Positions 42,601-51,526 of a DNA stretch of 64,000 nucleotides are shown one piece after another (position 1 is the first letter of the stretch; the number at the start of each line of letters is the position of its first letter). A model generated the notes under the pieces. It did not search any database. It saw nothing but the letters and a program-made list of their open reading frames with translations, and was not told the DNA's origin. The position numbers and the translations under genes were made by a program. The stretch comes from Tubiluchus corallicola (lineage: Eukaryota; Priapulida; Priapulimorpha; Priapulimorphida; Tubiluchidae). The stretch covers positions 62,001 to 126,000 of the forward strand of contig JAQGDQ010000232.1 of the NCBI GenBank assembly GCA_030141605.1, read 5' to 3'.

Positions 42601-45600
42601 AAGCCACGATATAAACTGCATAAATGAGTAAATGAGCTGTAGGCTGACACTGCTTGGTAGTGTAAACAAACAGCATGCAGTGTAAGCGTTCTTTACTTGT
42701 GACATCATCACGAGTTACACTGGCAGTACAGCTGTTTTGCCACAAAGAGATGCAGGTACAGGTGCAGCTCCAAACTCAATGATGGCCTAGTCAAATGTTT
42801 GTTTCATGTGCATTTTATTCAAATTTTGTCAACTAATCCTAAACATACGATCTGCGTGAAAGTTCAGGTATGACTAGTATTTGCAATATATCAGCAAGTT
42901 ATTCAAGCTTAACTTAATTTTGGTGCTATTACTCCTTTAGTTGTTTGACAACAAAACGTAACATGTTATAAAACCATATTCTTTAAGGCTTCATAAGCCT
43001 TCATAAGAAGGCTTCTTTTTTATATTGTGAACTTTCTTTATGCATTCAACTGTTTATTTAGCATGACAGCACAAACAAATCAAAATTCTAGCTATCTACA
43101 TGCCAAACTTTTGAAAAGACTGGAAACTATGTCACATTCTCCTAATATGCCTTGTAATTCTTGTTACATCATTTATAGTAAGAATGATGTTAGAAGAAAC
43201 AACATCAGTGAATCTGGTGACGAGTTTATTGATTTACCATTTACTAAAATTTAATCCTTGAAATGATTAGTGTATTAGTAGGTATTGGTAGATGTATGCA
43301 CTTGTAGAGTACCTTTTTAATTAGTGTCGTCTTTTATTGCCAGGTTGATGAGCATATGAAAGCAAGAAGTGAAAGTTCGTCATCTCATCATTCACCTGTT
43401 CTGACTCCTCATCCTTCTCCTGCACCCACGCCACCCTCTGCTCCCACGCCACCTCCTTCTGTCACTTCTTATACTGTCCCACCGCATGTTCAAGAACATT
43501 CCATTCAACCTGTCTTAAAGGTTCTCGATGTTCCGTCTGAACTTCAGCCGTTGCTTGCACCTACTAGCAGTGCTTCACGGGCAACAGTGCAGCAGTTGGA
43601 TGTTCCATGTTCTACTGATTCTCCTGGTGGCAATCAAGGCATGAAACCCGGTCTGCTTGCTATGCCTGTCATGCCAGCAAGACCTCCATTACTCCCTACG
43701 CCTCCATTGGCAACAGGTATTAGCAATGCAAATGTACCTGACATACAACATGCCTGCACCTTACTAGCAGGGCTCTTTACAGCAACCTCATCTACAGTCA
43801 CTGCTTCTCAACCTTCTGCACTCGATTCTCTTCATCAGCAACAGAAAGCAAAACCTTTTCAGTCTACTGATCCTCAATTGACATCTTCTGTAACCACAAC
43901 GAAACCAAAATCTGTTGCAAATACCAAAGTTGTTGAAACATTTACGGCTCCATTTGCTGCTAAGGACATTGCACCTGGGAGCATTACGTCTACCACGTTT
44001 CAGCCGCAGTTAAACACCTCTGAATTACCAAAACCTCAAGTGCAAGTTGAAGTACACAATACCAAGCCTAAAGGAGGCCTGCCTCCGAAGGCTACGTCGA
44101 CTCCATCGAAGGAGGTGTCATCAACCGCTGGTCCTAATCTGGCATTTCAGCCATCTGTGTCATCATCTGATGCTTGGAAAGCTAGACAAGCGAGTGGAGA
44201 TGCTTACTGGAGACTTGGTTATGCTAGGAGCATTCCCATAATTGCACAAGAACATGGGGATTTTACATTCCAGAAACCAAAACCGGGTTAGTGTTTCTTT
44301 CATTCAACATAAAAAAAAGAAATTATCGTGTGAGTGGATAAAAATTGTAATCTTACACTTTCTGTGTATTACTAATTTAGTAATTCTTATTGAATCAATT
44401 TAAGTATATATCATTGTTGGTGATTTAAAAAGGATACAAGTAAGAGTTAGACGTAAGTAAAATATTGTAGCTGCATTTAATCAACTCTTCAACAATTGAG
44501 TACTATTTGTTAGAATGTGGTTTTAAAAAATGACTCAGCATGATTGCTACTGCAGGATAGCTTTGCTAGTAGTAGAAGCTTAGTGGTAATGCATGCCAGT
44601 AGTAGATTAACTGAATACAGTATTAATTTTAATAAATATTTGGCAATGGATAATTACATGGTCACGGAGAGTCATGTACGTTATGTTTATGTCATATATC
44701 TGTCTGTATCATATTAATGAAAATCGAATGTAAAGACAATAAAATTTATAACATCTGCTGTCAAGTATAGATTCTTCTCAGCCTATAAGATTGAGTATTA
44801 TACCACAGTTTTGCTGTCCAGAAAGGTTTTCCTGAAAGTTTTCTATAGTCTGAGTGGTTGTCGACCCAACTCTTAAGTGCTGTCATTTGACACCAATTCA
44901 TCAGTTGATCATGCGTTTGAGATTGAGACATTGTAAAAGAATCAAATAAAATAAGAAGCTTACTAGTTAGTATTAGTAGTTGGCAACATAGGCAGTCCTT
45001 GATGCCGACCATTCATGCTCATGCATGCAAGATTTATGAGCAGATCGTTCTGTCCATTTGTTGTTTAGTCTGGAAATAAAAAGCGACTTGCTTAATAAGA
45101 TGCTATTATTTCATAAAAGTACAATGAATTTGGTTTTGATGATATTAAGTTCATAATATGCTGGCTTGTAGCCATTCGCTTTAGGCTATAAAACATGGCG
45201 AATTACTGAAGAATCGTGTTATTTAGTTTATCTACTTCTTATGACATTATTATTTAATAATAAAATTAAAGCTAATAAGTGCTTTTATTTTAAGCAGTAA
45301 ATGCTCAGCAGCAGAAAGCTAAGAAGCCAGTGCAGTCTACTCGAGTGGCCACGACTCGAGCACTGCCCGGGCACACTGCTGCTGCACTACTGAACACTGG
45401 CAAAGCTGATAAACCTGCCACTCAGATGACATCTCTTGAGAAGCCTAGGAACATTGAAAAATTGATGAACCAATTAGAGACAGAATTTCCAGGAGTACCT
45501 CAGTATACATATTTTGTTTTATTATATACAGCTAAAGGCGTTCTTATTTAACTGTATTTTTTATAAGTTTGACAGCGTATCAAGATTAGTTTGTGTGCAT

Positions 45601-48554
45601 GTACTACACATCAAATGAGTTTCTAAGTTAGTAACAAAATTAAATCAATTTACTTGCTTAGCATTTATATGAAAATTCTTTTTTCTCTACTTACCGTACG
45701 GGTCATTATGACATAGCTAGAAAATTGTGTCTACTGCATAATATAATACAATTTGGTTTGCACTACTATAAGTTCATCTTCAGGGAAAAATGTTTTTGCT
45801 TCAGTAAAATGTAAATTTATAGACAGTTAGCTTCTTTGAATAGCCGTCACTGACTCTGATTTTTTTAAAAGTTTTATCAAAAAACTCATTGCCCAAAATC
45901 GTAAATTCAAAGGAGCTTATATTTTTGTCATACAAGTGCTTTATAGAGAAATGTTACACAAAAACCATTTTATTGCATGTCTGTCTTTAAAATGCAAGTA
46001 TTGTACAGTCTGATTTTACAAAATAACTTTTGCAGTAACTTTTATAAAATGCCAATTCACCTGAAGAAAAATGACCTAGTGCCTAGACAGACATGTTTTT
46101 GGCTAAATTAAACAGCAGAAAGCGGCTCTGTTTGTTTGCATATAAATTGCCTTTTATATTTGTTGGTAATTTTGATTTGATTGTGATTATTGATTCACTC
46201 TGATGCTATGTGTAATGTGCTGTAACATATCCTGTGTTTTATGTGAAGTTAGCCTCTGATTACTGTTTCTGTTTGAATTTCAGGTCTACATTTCATAAGT
46301 ATATTAAAGAAGTGCGTACTTCTAGAGGAGGGACATTATCTGGCATTAGTATTGGCGAAATTGTGAAGAAAGTTGCTGAAAGAATGCATAAAGCTCACCT
46401 TCAGGTATATGTTAGAATATATTAGTGATTGAACAATGCAGGGAAAATTTGTCAAACTGCTCCTTAGAGTTCTCAGTTAATTGATTAATGAAGTTATGTC
46501 ATTATTTTCTAAAAACTTCTTTTAGAAACATACAAAATTTCGATCAGTATACATGTTTTATCATACCTGCCTTATCCCTAGATTCACTACCAGTGTGCAA
46601 TGTGATTTGTTAAGAGTTTAACAATTTTGAATATTCTTGTGGCACTGTAGACTAGAGCCGAATGTGAATCACGTTGCCTTTATTGCTTATTACTAATATT
46701 TGGTGTTTTCAGCTTTAGCAAATTTACAAAGAACCAATTGAGAAATTAAATTTTTTAATAGGATGCAATCCTACAGTTTAATTAGCTTACAGAAGAAACT
46801 TCAGGTCATTAACATTATTGTAATTAACAGAAATAAAATAATTAACATTATTTTTACATTTTTATGTTTTAATTATCTTGATGTGTTAAATCTGCTAGCA
46901 TTGATATCTAAACATCCAACAAATTTAGCTGGGGATGAAATATGCTGCAACAGTGGATAGCGTTCCATAGGCAGGTTGTCTGTTTCTTAAGCAAAACCTG
47001 TCTGACAAATGGCCAACACATTTGACTCTTAGTGTGCCATTTGGGAAGTAGTTCTTTGCCCCACCACTCCGTTATACATAAAAAGCTATCATTTTGCTAA
47101 AGCTTCATGTGATTTACCTTTAGTCAATGATTGTGTAACAATTTTTTTCCAACAGGCTAAAGAGTATGCAGAGAGTCGTCCAAAAGCCTGGCAAAATTCA
47201 ACGCAAGACAGAGGCAGTAATTGGTCTCAGAAGGGAGATGAGGATGATTGTGTAATTTGTCATGATCCCATGATGACTAATTCAGCGGCTATGTTAAAGT
47301 GTGGTCACAAATTCCACAGTGGTGTAAGTATACATGTAATCAGATAATTCTGTTTATATAGTCTATTTAAACTTACAATACAGTGTGCACATTGTTTTTA
47401 CAAAAAAAAAACAAGCAATTCATTGGCTGTAAAATACAATATAAATTTAACCCATCACCTTAACACTATTTCAGATTAAAACAGTTTCCATTCTACAACG
47501 AGTAGAGTTTATGAAGTTGTTTTTGTTAAAACAAGAGGTTGCTTATGGAATAAATGTATCTTTATACACATTTATTCAATGTTTGAGGTTGCTTTATGCA
47601 AATTTGGGGAAAAATAGAAACTTCAACTTGCTTTCAAAGATTTGGAATCAAGTTGGATCTTGTCGTACTATTGTGCAAAGAGGTTCAAGATCAACATTTA
47701 AGGCTTACTGGTTTGAAACAAGCCAGGGAGCTTGCAAAAACTTGTTTGTTCATTCCATGTGAGACATTTGCTTTTCAAACCCATTTTCAGGCTGCTACTC
47801 GTATCTTGCATGGTTTTATGCAATTTCAAATGGTTTTCTGCAGGTTCACATGTTATTCTACCTCTTAACACGGCTCCTGCGTATTAGAATGGAAAACATC
47901 TGCACATGTCAAAAGTCCGTGCCATTTTGTGAAATCATGCACGACTGAATGAAATCCTGTAAAATATTTAAAATCATTTAAAACTTGAGACTGCCTAAGT
48001 GCTCACTCTGTAAATGGCCTAGTAGGAGTGGCTTAAGAAGAAATGCAGTGTGAACGTTTACACTGTTTTCTGCAGCCAAAATTTTGTAGAAAAGGCATAA
48101 CAAACGGCTTGTATTAAGTTTCTGCACCATTTTTTGCACATCGACAGCAATCATAACAGGTCTGGAAAATCTACACAGACTGACACACGTAATTTATGTG
48201 ACATTTCTTCTGGAGGGGGTCACAAATTTTTTACTTAAAATTTTTTCTCATAATTTTAATAGAAAAAAGTTCAAGTGTTTTCGTTTTTGTGTATCACATT
48301 CAGAGTTTGGAAGGACGAACTCTAGTAATGTAATTGAGTTGAAGAACATTTTGTCATCTATTGAATTTTTGAAAATTGAAATCTTTGATGGCTGTGCAAT
48401 ATCTGTTCATAACAGGAATACATGACGTTACTTTTAATTTGTACTTTTATTTTCTTGTTAGTGTATAAGACAATGGTTGAAGGAACAGAGTACGTGCCCA
48501 ACTTGCCGAGTGTATGCATTGCTGAGCGACGAATATCCTGAACTTAGCAAGTAG
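5600..48554 (+). CDS. TTC3: E3 ubiquitin-protein ligase TTC3 homologue (32 coding exons)
   Basis: I assembled 32 exons by GT-AG sites and reading phase. They add to 8,958 nt, 2,985 residues plus stop, with every junction in phase. Exon coordinates are given in the sub-entries. The order of domains matches vertebrate TTC3 (about 2,025 residues in human): TPRs (about residues 246-350), further TPR-like helices (about 490-635), a Cys/His module (about 640-760), a charged linker, a conserved TTC3 block (about 906-1035), a disordered giant exon (992-2271), coiled coil, Pro-rich part and a RING-H2 finger (2931-2970). TTC3 family ligases ubiquitinate substrates, in human including phosphorylated AKT; the substrate here is unknown. 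The start is the ATG at 5600, which gives an acidic N-terminus. Exons 1 and 2 are the least certain because that part is poorly conserved. Confidence 0.9.
5806..6120 (+). mobile_element. 3' end of a non-LTR retrotransposon (LINE) in TTC3 intron 1
   Basis: The sequence just after TTC3 exon 1 reads, in one frame, SVAGPRQWNKLPLDL, then FDVFKKKLKTRLF, then a stop at 5926-5928. This is the usual C-terminal tail of jockey/CR1/L2-like LINE reverse transcriptases (…WNSLPL…F K..LKT.LF). It is followed by about 190 bp resembling a LINE 3' UTR and a short tail of TAATGATAATAATAAT type near 6095-6117. Only the 3' end is present, as expected for a 5'-truncated insertion. Confidence 0.75.
6121..8935. other. 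TTC3: TTC3 introns 1-2, non-coding
   Basis: Apart from TTC3 exon 2 (7109-7151) this stretch is intronic. It contains a 73-codon minus-strand open frame at 7926-8144 with ordinary amino-acid composition, for which I recognise no family, and one copy (about 8570-8870) of a diverged dispersed repeat whose partner lies near 12590-12840. Confidence 0.5.
8570..8870. repeat. Diverged dispersed repeat, copy A
   Basis: This stretch aligns in order with about 12590-12840. Shared blocks include aagacagaat, cagtggcaggg, taaat.attgtg, aagaca.tgaa and a later 'ttgcttaa.tttt'-like block. Identity is patchy, so the copies are old. No terminal inverted repeats or coding frame were seen, so the class is unknown. 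Confidence 0.5.
10112..11290. mobile_element. Probable Tigger/pogo-like DNA transposon, non-autonomous
   Basis: Flanked by TA at 10110-10111 and 11291-11292. The left end reads CAGTgtggttcgcctataatgag. The right end, on the opposite strand, reads CAGTaaaaacgacttataatgag, so the ends share CAGT and a following TATAATGAG block. A second inner block 'tcgttata' also appears at both ends (about 10160-10175 and 11250-11260). Short TIRs starting CAG with 'cctcgttata' phrases and a TA target are typical of the Tigger/pogo group of Tc1/mariner. No transposase frame survives. It lies in TTC3 intron 4. Confidence 0.55.
12590..12840. repeat. Diverged dispersed repeat, copy B
   Basis: Partner of the repeat at about 8570-8870, in TTC3 intron 5, same orientation. 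The conserved blocks are listed in the entry for copy A. Confidence 0.5.
14173..15285 (+). CDS. TTC3: TTC3 exons 7-8: N-terminal TPR repeats
   Basis: Exons are 14173-14385 and 15132-15285 (residues about 243-365). They encode consecutive tetratricopeptide repeats. The first begins WKKKGNEAFKNEEFQKA, the next contains LLYGNRAQARLKISDYHGA, and the third GYYRYSDALIKLGELKKAL. The pattern of small and aromatic residues at TPR positions and the order match the TPR block of vertebrate TTC3. TPRs usually bind partner peptides. If the intron after exon 8 is retained, the frame continues for ten codons to a TAG at 15315-15317, and an AATAAA follows at 15439-15444. Confidence 0.93.
15557..20104 (+). CDS. 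TTC3: TTC3 exons 9-15: linker and second TPR-like helical block
   Basis: Exons are 15557-15687, 16011-16154, 16267-16362, 16815-16952, 17960-18040, 19103-19212 and 19993-20104. The first three encode a Ser/Thr-rich linker of low conservation. The last four give helical-hairpin sequence of TPR character, for example KAKMAVAAFQECLDFV, YGAACIAAHELKKTQDAV and YYGLAQACFTLNRFDDALLA. This corresponds to the second helical block in vertebrate TTC3 just before the Cys/His module. Exon 11 (96 nt) depends on an acceptor at 16266 and a donor at 16363. A frame upstream of the acceptor stays open but does not splice in phase. Confidence 0.82.
16500..16798. repeat. Degenerate GCT-ATT-GCT-GCA type array in TTC3 intron 11
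   Basis: A 300-bp stretch is built from diverged 9-15 base phrases such as 'gctattgctgca', 'gctattgttgca', 'gctattgctaca', 'caactgttat' and 'tatagcta'. The phrases recur in varying order with many substitutions. It is an old minisatellite-like repeat placed immediately before the acceptor of TTC3 exon 12 (16815). In-frame stops show it is not coding. Confidence 0.65.
21092..22288 (+). CDS. TTC3: TTC3 exons 16-18: Cys/His zinc-binding-like module
   Basis: Exons are 21092-21195, 21373-21493 and 22128-22288 (residues about 636-764). Key residues seen are the FVRVICRAMCHVDFHSHCW stretch, then NRTCFTPDC, giving ordered Cys and His pairs that look like a treble-clef or cross-brace metal site. This is one of the best conserved parts of the TTC3/DZIP3 family and lies in the same place, after the helical block and before the basic linker. 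Metal binding is inferred from the spacing. The segment after it is Lys/Arg/Pro-rich (KPIKAKRPNIKKRPS). Confidence 0.9.
21660..21780 (+). mobile_element. Reverse-transcriptase scrap (YVDD box) in TTC3 intron 17
   Basis: One frame reads FYRRYVDDAIVVMQTENGVK and continues some 17 codons to a stop at about 21776. R-Y-V-D-D followed by hydrophobic residues is the catalytic box of a reverse transcriptase, and the preceding FYRR resembles Penelope-like elements. Nothing further upstream stays in frame, so only a fragment remains. Confidence 0.45.
22289..28574. other. TTC3: TTC3 intron 18, 6.3 kb
   Basis: The longest intron of the gene. I find no exon that would splice in phase and no recognisable gene on the minus strand. 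Small open frames (for instance minus strand 27665-27889) have no family resemblance. It holds a sharply bounded GC-rich island at about 24076-24345 (separate entry). The rest is AT-rich sequence without structure that I can name. Confidence 0.55.
24076..24345. other. GC-rich island of unknown origin
   Basis: About 270 bases differ strongly from their surroundings. The line 24181-24240 has 36 G+C of 60, against roughly one third in the flanks. It contains phrases such as 'acgagggcaccacttg', 'gggcccaccgggagg', 'ggcgaaaaacctcc' and 'ggccgttttttgcaaaa'. Edges are abrupt, with AT-rich sequence (tatatatttatatata) just before. I find no open frame longer than about 35 codons, no tRNA or rRNA signature and no clear terminal repeats. 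It could be a fragment of a mobile element or a transferred sequence. Confidence 0.55.
28575..30182 (+). CDS. TTC3: TTC3 exons 19-20: charged linker
   Basis: Exons are 28575-28780 and 29963-30182 (residues about 764-906). The first encodes a basic helix (EKRLAKKIARKNAQ) followed by an acidic Glu-rich stretch. The second has DDDEDDDEERAKMKELKKLQ, then a Lys-rich patch, then a Pro-rich tail (APPNPPTW). The equivalent linker in vertebrate TTC3 is also Lys/Glu-rich. The donor is GT at 30183, which gives the correct phase to exon 21. The open frame continues beyond it to a stop at about 30204 and should not be read as the gene end. Confidence 0.85.
30865..31680 (+). CDS. TTC3: TTC3 exons 21-22: conserved TTC3 block
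   Basis: Exons are 30865-31014 and 31573-31680, continuing into the first ~130 bases of exon 23. They encode FVIPEHLRPDV, then the helical YIEDLLEANGPV and FPKEAIDLIKKYGSLSDFLL, then HFAIIEDHICLLKD. This matches the block in vertebrate TTC3 beginning with a '(V)PDHLR.DV' phrase and ending 'F.VIDN.IALKK'. A large part of the vertebrate protein between the charged linker and this block has no counterpart here, so the region is shortened compared with human. Confidence 0.9.
32050..32100 (+). repeat. tRNA-like relic (A and B box)
   Basis: In TTC3 intron 22, 'ggggctgagtggtta' resembles a pol III A box, and 'ggttcaaatcttgg' 11 bases later resembles a B box. The spacing is too short for an intact tRNA and no cloverleaf folds, so this is at most a decayed tRNA-derived SINE head. 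Confidence 0.3.
32224..36061 (+). CDS. TTC3: TTC3 exon 23: giant 3.8-kb exon, disordered acidic region and coiled-coil start
   Basis: A single uninterrupted exon of 3,838 nt (residues about 992-2271) lies between an AG at 32222-32223 and a GT at 36062. After the conserved first ~40 residues it is rich in Asp, Glu, Ser, Asn and Thr with no globular domain that I recognise. Details seen: a Cys cluster HCFICTGECTCSTH at about 33312-33353; repeated SSW motifs (SSWEAF, SSWELI, SSWDDA); and, near the end, three Q-centred motifs (AVQVTSP, MLQTDTV, YVQASPV). The last ~65 residues begin a Lys/Glu coiled coil that continues in exon 24. In human TTC3 the corresponding region is much shorter. Confidence 0.93.
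36062..37349. other. TTC3: TTC3 intron 23
   Basis: Ordinary AT-rich intron. Around 36650-36790 several short inverted motifs occur (ccagtggcaccaccact, agtagtgccactataatag). I see nothing else. Confidence 0.4.
37350..41362 (+). CDS. TTC3: TTC3 exons 24-27: coiled coil
   Basis: Exons are 37350-37558, 38219-38407, 39099-39204 and 41252-41362 (residues about 2272-2476). They encode heptad-like Lys/Glu/Gln-rich helix, for example EYNEVVKQKIEDARKHEREM, then LEMEAKLTELEQQVNVERD, then ITESQRWDGVKLEWGKVIVT. Exon 27 ends with a short Pro stretch (APPPPKLPKQ). Vertebrate TTC3 has a coiled coil at the same place, and the phrase 'VKNGTALANL' in exon 27 lines up with its 'IKNGSRLSEL'. The frame after the exon 25 donor (38408) runs on for some 90 codons but is intron. 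Confidence 0.87.
38053..38082. repeat. Perfect 12-bp inverted repeat in TTC3 intron 24
   Basis: CTGGATTGTGCA, loop CCACAT, then TGCACAATCCAG gives a 12-bp stem without mismatch. No further pairing extends it, so it is too short for a microRNA precursor. Confidence 0.7.
39205..41251. other. TTC3: TTC3 intron 26
   Basis: Contains a (TA)n microsatellite with minor interruptions at about 39610-39672, preceded by a moderately GC-rich 130-base piece (about 39440-39570) that I cannot classify. The remainder is AT-rich, and open frames at 40270-40653 on both strands have no family match that I know. Confidence 0.45.
41363..43343. other. TTC3: TTC3 intron 27
   Basis: No exon that splices in phase. 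The open frame at 43027-43254 has a possible acceptor in front but gives stops in the phase required, so I leave it out. A small tandem or inverted motif, AAGGCTTcatAAGCCTTcataagAAGGCTT in pattern, occurs near 42984-43013. Confidence 0.45.
43344..45502 (+). CDS. TTC3: TTC3 exons 28-29: Pro/Ser/Thr-rich region
   Basis: Exons are 43344-44286 and 45298-45502. Exon 28 (943 nt) encodes a low-complexity Pro/Thr/Ser/Ala-rich stretch (for example HPSPAPTPPSAPTPPPS) that is likely disordered. It ends with a more ordered segment, DAYWRLGYARSIPIIAQEHG. Exon 29 is Lys/Ala-rich and ends in the helix NIEKLMNQLETEFPGVPQ. In vertebrate TTC3 a similar helix precedes the RING domain. Exon 28 ends in phase 1 at a GT at 44287; exon 29 uses the second of two nearby AGs (45296-45297) to keep frame. 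Confidence 0.87.
46284..48554 (+). CDS. TTC3: TTC3 exons 30-32: pre-RING helix and C-terminal RING-H2 finger
   Basis: Exons are 46284-46404, 47156-47323 and 48462-48554. Exon 30 encodes FHKYIKEVRTSRGGTLSGIS, the conserved helix-turn before the RING in TTC3 (vertebrate '…LSGLSIDEIV'). The RING is split between exons 31 and 32 with spacing C-x2-C-x13-C-x-H-x2-H-x2-C-x10-C-x2-C (C2931, C2934, C2948, H2950, H2953, C2956, C2967, C2970), a full RING-H2 set. All eight ligands are present, so an active E2-recruiting ligase is expected. The protein ends 15 residues later with a TAG at 48552. Confidence 0.95.
47324..48461. other. TTC3: TTC3 intron 31
   Basis: Separates the two halves of the RING finger. 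It carries overlapping open frames at 47511-47868 with fairly protein-like composition but broken between frames, possibly an unidentified decayed element. No in-phase exon. Confidence 0.4.
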
Positions 48555-51526
48555 AGATATTAAACACACAGTTGACATAATGAGGAATTCAAATTCCTAA
48601 GTATAACAGGTCTTCTTGATGTTGACTGACATCTATTAAACCCACTTGTGAACTTAACAAGAAATTCTGAAGCTGATGAACTTGAACTTGTCAGCTAGTA
48701 ATTTGAGTTTCTAGCTTCGCAAGAAATTTTATAAAGTAGGCTTGTTGTGGAATCAGCTTTTGAATTCGTCTTTTAGTATTGAACTTGACATATAATCCCA
48801 CGTTTAGTTATAAGCTTAAATCAGTAACCCTGGTCTTAACAAGCAATCATGGATTACAAATAATTCCATCTTTGTAAACTATGCGAGTCATCAGACATCG
48901 GGCAGTTTAGTAGCAACCTTTCAATATTCTTTTTTTCAGTATTTCTAATTCATATCTATTTCATTAGATTTTGTAAATTTTTGAATTATAATTACTGTTC
49001 TTTAATTTCTGTGCAAGACAAGCAAGTCGCAAATGTTTCTAGAATTACAAACTTTGGTATCGCGTGAATATATTAAAACACAGTTTTAAGTTCTGTTAAG
49101 TAAAGAAATAGATAAAATATTTAAACAAGCAAGCTAGCTAGTATTTTAGAATGTGTTTTATAAATTGTGATTTAATTACCATAGCAACCTGCTATGCATT
49201 GTGTTTAGTTTTCATGCACATTATTTTTATGCCATCATTTTGAAAACATAACTTATATCTGCTGTGATTTTTTCTTCTACGATATTTAATTTAAGCCTTT
49301 AGAAAATTTAGATACTGCTACCTGCACTCTACAAATAAGTTGTATATTAAAATTTCATAACTAACTTTGCACTTATTTTTTCACGACTTTCTAGTTTTTT
49401 CAACTCTCTGACTATTTGAAATTGGTTTCTGCAAAATTTGCTCTTTGCTCCATTTGTCAGTGACACATATTTGTTACATAATAACAATTATTTGCTGTCG
49501 TTGTTAGCTTGTACCTCATTCCTTTGTTATGTAAGTAGTACACTTACAAAATTTGTACTCTTATGCCACTAAGTAGGGATTTCATCTAGGTGATCTGGTT
49601 TTATCACTGCTGTTATATAAGGTGTATTTTTAAATTGATGACAATGCATTGTCAAGTATAATAAATTTATACATTTTAAGACTTCAGAGATTTGCATGAC
49701 TGTTGGTAAAATAGCAATTATTTGATTCTTTACATAGTTATAGTACTTTATTTTTATGTTTGTAGTCAGTTAAAACACACAGTGAAGAATAGTCAAAACA
49801 GATCAAAAAGTATTTGCTGTTTTGTAATTGTGACATTTTATTGTTGATGATACGTTTTATAAATACATTTAATTTTGAATATACTTTGAGTTTTATTTCT
49901 TTATTTGTGATATTGCCATATTAGAAACATTGCATATTATGAGGACACTCTTTAGAGACATCACACTATTTTGAAGATTGGGTTAATTGTGTCTGCTGGA
50001 AATGTGAGTTTCTAAAATATTTCCTCATGCTGGCAGTCTGAAAATGATTGCATCCCTTGGTTACACATGCTGTTTTATAAATTTTTTTGACTTTTGTCCT
50101 TGGTCTAACTGAATAGTGTTCATCCACCTGTCTATCAATGCAAGGTTATGCCGCTTGTTTAGTGATCACTGATCACATATGCTTCCTACCAAACAATTTT
50201 GTAATGAATACAAAAAAGCACAATGCTGACTTTTTTGCATAAAATCTAGTTGAGCAATGCGCACAAGACTTATTGTTAACGGGTTACAAAATACTACTCC
50301 ACGTAATTATACCCAATCATAATATTATAATCTTTTAATTATGGGCACTGCATATTATATTTTATATGCACTGCATACGTGTGTGTATGTGTTTTTCAGA
50401 TATGCGAAAAACTGCCAAAAATGGGTGTTTTCCGCAATACCTTTTTTCAAAAATTTTTGTAGTAGGCCTACCTTATAGGATCTAAGAGAGAGTATGGCTC
50501 CTTAGACAGGTGAACACGCTTTTACAATTAACGTGGGTAGGTCTGTTAAAAATTCATACATTACAGCCAAAAGGCGGTTGATTGTACATTTTCAACCAAG
50601 TTCTATTTTGAGAGTTACTCACTACGAAACTATGACGCAAAATCATTGTTGTGGTGTCATTTGTTAGGCTCTGCTTAATGCCCTAGGCCTAAAAATGCCT
50701 ACTGGTCCTGCATGCATGTACTTTTTGGTGGATGTCTCATCTTTGTTGTGACACTTGCCAATCTACTGTTTTAAATGTACTAGGAACAAATTAAGTTGAG
50801 TTGACGTAGATTATAAATATCTATGGTGTATACTGCAGTGTATACGTATTTGTAAAACGAGCTTGCAGGAAAACCAGACGGTAATGGACATTCTGTGTAG
50901 GAGACTCGGAGGACATATAGCCGGGTCATAAGAATTTACCAAATTCTTTTAAAAATTAACCTGCTTTTACGATTACCCTGCCTGGCACGTGTCATTTGGG
51001 TGAAAACGGGCATAATAATAATCTCTGTTATGTAGTTGTAGTATTGTTATTTACAGTCAGTCAGTTATTTATTGTTATTTTAACAGTTAATCTAAAAGCC
51101 GTCTTTAAGTAAAGGTTATTATTATTATTATTGTTGTTTTTGTTGTTTTTGTTACTGCTGCTGTTATTATTATCATCATAGATGCTGAGTCTAATTTGAA
51201 CAGATCCTCAAAGCAACAGTTTATGGCAATATTTTATTTGTTTAGCTGATCATTGAAATTGCCATTGAATTTAAAGGAATACAAAATAAGGTACTGTAGA
51301 ATTTTTATTTATTTCCTGTTCTAAGCTATTTCATAAGTTACTTAATTATTTATTTATACTTTCCAAGTTCAGTCGTGGGACCTGGAGCAAATACACTAAC
51401 ACGAATTGAACAAAAACGCATGAAGTGATGACGTTTTAGTGAACGCAAAGCTTGGTGGTAACAGCCATAGCTATTCATGGAGTTTTCCAGTTTTTTCTTT
51501 CTTATTGTACGTTTTGACTTGATAAA
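48555..51526. other. TTC3 3' UTR and intergenic DNA before PSENEN
   Basis: The TTC3 3' UTR probably extends to about 49680, as an AATAAA lies at 49660-49665. The rest is AT-rich intergenic DNA with a (TTA)/(TTG) simple repeat at about 51117-51165. The PEN-2 start codon follows without an obvious TATA box. I see no other gene. Confidence 0.45.
49660..49665 (+). terminator. Candidate TTC3 polyadenylation signal
   Basis: Canonical AATAAA about 1.1 kb after the TTC3 stop codon. Other weaker signals could be used instead. Confidence 0.35.

Noticed and set aside
43061-43254. Possible exon following an AG near 43061
   Set aside because: Both candidate acceptors give stops in the phase required by exon 27.
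47480-47870. Overlapping open frames in TTC3 intron 31
   Set aside because: No family resemblance and no in-phase splicing; kept only as a note on the intron.
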